Of a stretch of DNA of 64,000 bases, positions 61,100 to 64,000 are shown in pieces. Source of the DNA: Callaeas wilsoni (taxonomy: Eukaryota; Chordata; Aves; Passeriformes; Callaeidae); contig VWPU01013676.1 in the NCBI GenBank assembly GCA_013398955.1, forward strand, positions 124,001 to 188,000, in the 5' to 3' direction. The position numbers were made by a program, and so were the translations under genes. The notes under the pieces are model-generated. The model saw only the letters and a list, made by a program, of their open reading frames with translations. It had not been told where the DNA came from and searched no databases. Every line of letters begins with the position of its first letter. The stretch's first letter is position 1.

Positions 61100-61562
61100 T
61101 CACAGAATCATTTGGGTTGGAAGACACCTTAGAGATCATCTACTGTCAAACCCCTGCCATGGGCAGAGATGTCCCCACAAAGCCCTGTCCAACCTGGCCT
61201 TGAACACTTCCAGGGTTGAGGCATCTACAACTTCTCTGGGTAACTTTTTCCAGTCCCTTACAAGCCTCACAGCAAAGAATTTCTTCTTAACATCTAATCT
61301 AAACTTACCCTCTTTCAGTTTAAAGCCATTCCCCTTGGCCTATCAATAAAGGTCTTCATAAAATGTCCCTCCCCAGTTCTCTTGTAGCCCCTTTAGGTGC
61401 TACAAAGTCTCCCCAAAGCCTTTTCTTCTCCAGGCTGAACAACACCACCTCTCTCAGCCTCTTCTCATAAGGAGAGGTGTTCCAGCCCTGGGATCATCAT
61501 CTTGGCCCTTCCCTGGGCTTGGTCCAACAAGTCCATGACATTGTCATGTTGGAGGGAGTTAT
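61100..61562 (-). mobile_element. CR1 LINE 3' end, well preserved
   Basis: The plus strand starts tcacagaatcatttgggttg, the reverse complement of the CR1 tail. It continues through gagatcatct, ccctgccatgggcagagatg, ccaacctggccttgaacact, agaatttcttcttaacatct, ttaaagccattccccttggc, cttctccaggctgaacaaca and ctctctcagcctcttctcat. This is the standard CR1 3' region read antisense, so the element is on the minus strand, sense to CNKSR2. It is 5'-truncated after about 460 bases. It is the best-preserved CR1 copy in the window. Confidence 0.93.
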
Positions 61563-64000
61563 GACCCTTAGTTACAGAGCTATTTAAGAATAGATCTGTC
61601 CTGTAAGGCAAAACTGACACAGGAGATTCACACAGCTATTTAACCTCAAGAAACCACGATTTAAATGACAATTTTCTGAACATTAACTTTTCACTGACTT
61701 TAGACCTAATCAATTTTTTTTTTTAAATTTAGAAGATTCAAACGTTCCAAACATCCTGCCAGCAACAAGTGGAATCATCCTGTTAGGCATGTTTTCTATC
61801 GAATAGCAAATAAACAAAATAATCACTTGAAATTCTTTGATTTCACTGCCAAATTAAATGCTATGAAGATTAAGCATCACTACAAGCAGAGGATGTCAAC
61901 AGACAATTTAAAACTATTTGACACCCAGTATTAGGATATGCATAATGAAAATCAATATAAATCACTTAACTATTTTCCTACTTTGTCATGCTGCTTATTT
62001 GAATGCCAGTGGGCTTTCTGAAAAAGCAGTCTTTTCGTAGTTATTACAATGTGATTCTTGTAAAAAGTATTATCTAACAATTTAGATTTTTAAACCAACT
62101 GTATGTAACTTCTCTTCCTCATATTTGCATTTATTCTTTGAAATATAAAGTACAAAAGATAGACACTAACTTCAATTTGACAGATAAAATACACTGAAAT
62201 AACTGAAGAAAAATTTTAAAAAGGGCTTTAACTGTAAAAGAAATTAAAGTTAAGGTATTTGGGCTTTTTTAGATTTTGAGTCTTCATTTACAAGACATGA
62301 CCTTAATAACAGCTACATGTGAATAATACTTCCCTACAGCTTTAGAATTAGATATTTTAAAAATTTAGTCAGTTATTTCTATGTTCAATACTAGTGATAT
62401 AAGTATGATGAGTTACATATGGTATGCACGTATGATATGTATGATAAGTTACAGGGCACAAGTTTTCCTCTATTTGCAGCTGTTGAGTAGCATATCAAGT
62501 GTGAAAAAAATCAATAAACAGTAAAAACAAAATGTAATATCTTCAGAATTATTTATCTCCTAAGCAAGAGTCACTGTAAGGAATAATACCTCTTCCCAGA
62601 AAAACAGATTCCTAGAACTGGACAGTAAATTCCTCATGACAGGGGCTGCAGTACAAAAGGATTTACTTAGACTCTTGTCAAATTCTGCAGAATCTATAGA
62701 AAAAATGAAATATTTGGGCTTTATAAATCGAAGAGTGAATGAAGTGTACTTTTGCAAAGGTAACACGGGAGATACTACCACATTTCTAAGAAAATCCTAG
62801 TTGACTTTCACTGTGGAAAATTAACACTAGAACACAAGAAAATTACTTTATACATTGTATACAATATCAATGATGACAACTATGTCAATTATATTGTTGA
62901 TACAACAAAGAAAAGCATAAGTAAATGTCTGATTTAGTCTATTACTATACATATTCGTCATTTTAAACTAAGTTTGTCTTATCTCTCTGGTCCTTTTCCC
63001 TAGAAACACAATTAATACTTTTTCCTGTGCCTCTGAAAATACTTCACTTATGCAAAAGCCAAGACACTCAAATCCTACATTAAATATTCCATCCAGGTAG
63101 GTAAGAAAGTTCATCTTAAGGCTAGTCAAAACATTACTGCTAGTGTTAGGGGTAAGAATCTGATCTTTCCATCATATAAATGCAGTGTAGATGTGCTAAG
63201 AAAACTAGAATAAATACCTAGCCAATTAGAAATTTTCAAGTTGACAAGGCAACTTTACAGCACCATCAGAAATTGTTGGGAAAAGTAGCTAGCTAGTACT
63301 GAATGTTTAATGACGTGGTTCTTCAGAAGCGTATCTATTTTAATAGCCATAACAATAATGCTCTAAAATGTTTTTCAAATTAAACTGATGCCATAAGCTC
63401 CCTTAGTGAGAAAAACCAGAGAAATTAGTCATCAACTGTACATGCAAAGTAATCATGGGATACAATGCTTATAAAGAAGCTATGTGGCCAACACAATATG
63501 AAAATTCACCCTGACCTGCTCAGATTTATCAAATTACATTGCATAGCTCAAAAGACACCTTCTCATCCGTTAAGGTCCACATATGCACAGTATATTTGAT
63601 TTCAAACTTAACTGGAGAGTATAGTGAAATATTACCCTAATCTGTGCAGAGGAGCTGACATGATGTACAAAGGCCTAAAGCTGGAAGTGGAGCCCATGTG
63701 GAATGACAAAACATGACTTTTAACAAATGACTGCTGCACTAATACCATATATAGACTTTCACTACTGTCAAGAAACTTCATACTTTGGAAAAAGAATAGC
63801 TGCTTTCTGTACTGTAAATCTGCCTTTTCTCTTACAAAGCCTTACCTTAGAAAAGGTAAACTCATTTTAACAGCTCACTAATCCTAAATAAAATCACCAG
63901 TAACTAGCAAGTATCTGCTCCCACAAAGGGCAATTTCCATGGTATTAGTTTTCTTGACTATCATATCTGAAAGGTTTGTTTAATTTTAAGTTTCCAAGTT

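Noticed and set aside
62560..62781. 73-codon minus-strand frame considered as the missing upstream PDZ exon
   Set aside because: The translation does not resemble the CNKSR2 PDZ segment and the frame lacks suitable splice borders.

Overview
The window looks like bird nuclear DNA. It is AT-rich and non-coding-dominated, short conserved exons sit between long introns, and the only recognisable dispersed repeats are CR1-type LINE 3' ends and avian-style retroviral LTRs. No Alu, MIR or L1 type sequence was seen. I placed the window from repeat content and protein conservation only; a crocodilian or turtle is less likely but not excluded.

One protein-coding gene is supported: CNKSR2 (connector enhancer of kinase suppressor of Ras 2, also called CNK2 or MAGUIN), on the minus strand. 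Nine consecutive internal exons are present: 47997-48143, 38177-38310, 34139-34350, 30149-30238, 28538-28752, 9315-9363, 8276-8448, 6097-6170 and 3547-3618. All have GT-AG borders and phases that join exactly. Together they give 1166 coding bases, matching about residues 271-659 of the human protein as I remember it: the end of the PDZ domain, the CNK2/3-specific linker, the lysine-rich segment and most of the PH domain. The 5' exons (SAM, CRIC, start of PDZ) would lie above 64000 and the long C-terminal exon below position 1. Neither is in the window.

The layout, low to high coordinate, is: partial intron (1-3546); PH-domain exons (3547-8448); the 49-base exon (9315-9363); a 19.2 kb intron holding two sense-oriented solo-LTR-like elements, several CR1 pieces and a pre-miRNA-like hairpin; four linker exons (28538-38310); a 9.7 kb intron; the PDZ-end exon (47997-48143); and at least 15.9 kb of upstream intron with an antisense LTR and a CR1 copy.

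Nearly all short open reading frames in the introns are chance frames with no family resemblance. The features most worth a second look are the hairpin at 24305-24375, the two LTRs of one family in opposite orientation 28 kb apart, the sense-oriented LTRs with their own polyadenylation signals inside the gene, a strong minus-strand G-quadruplex motif at 46244-46281, and a spliceable-looking hydrophobic frame at 37456-37645.
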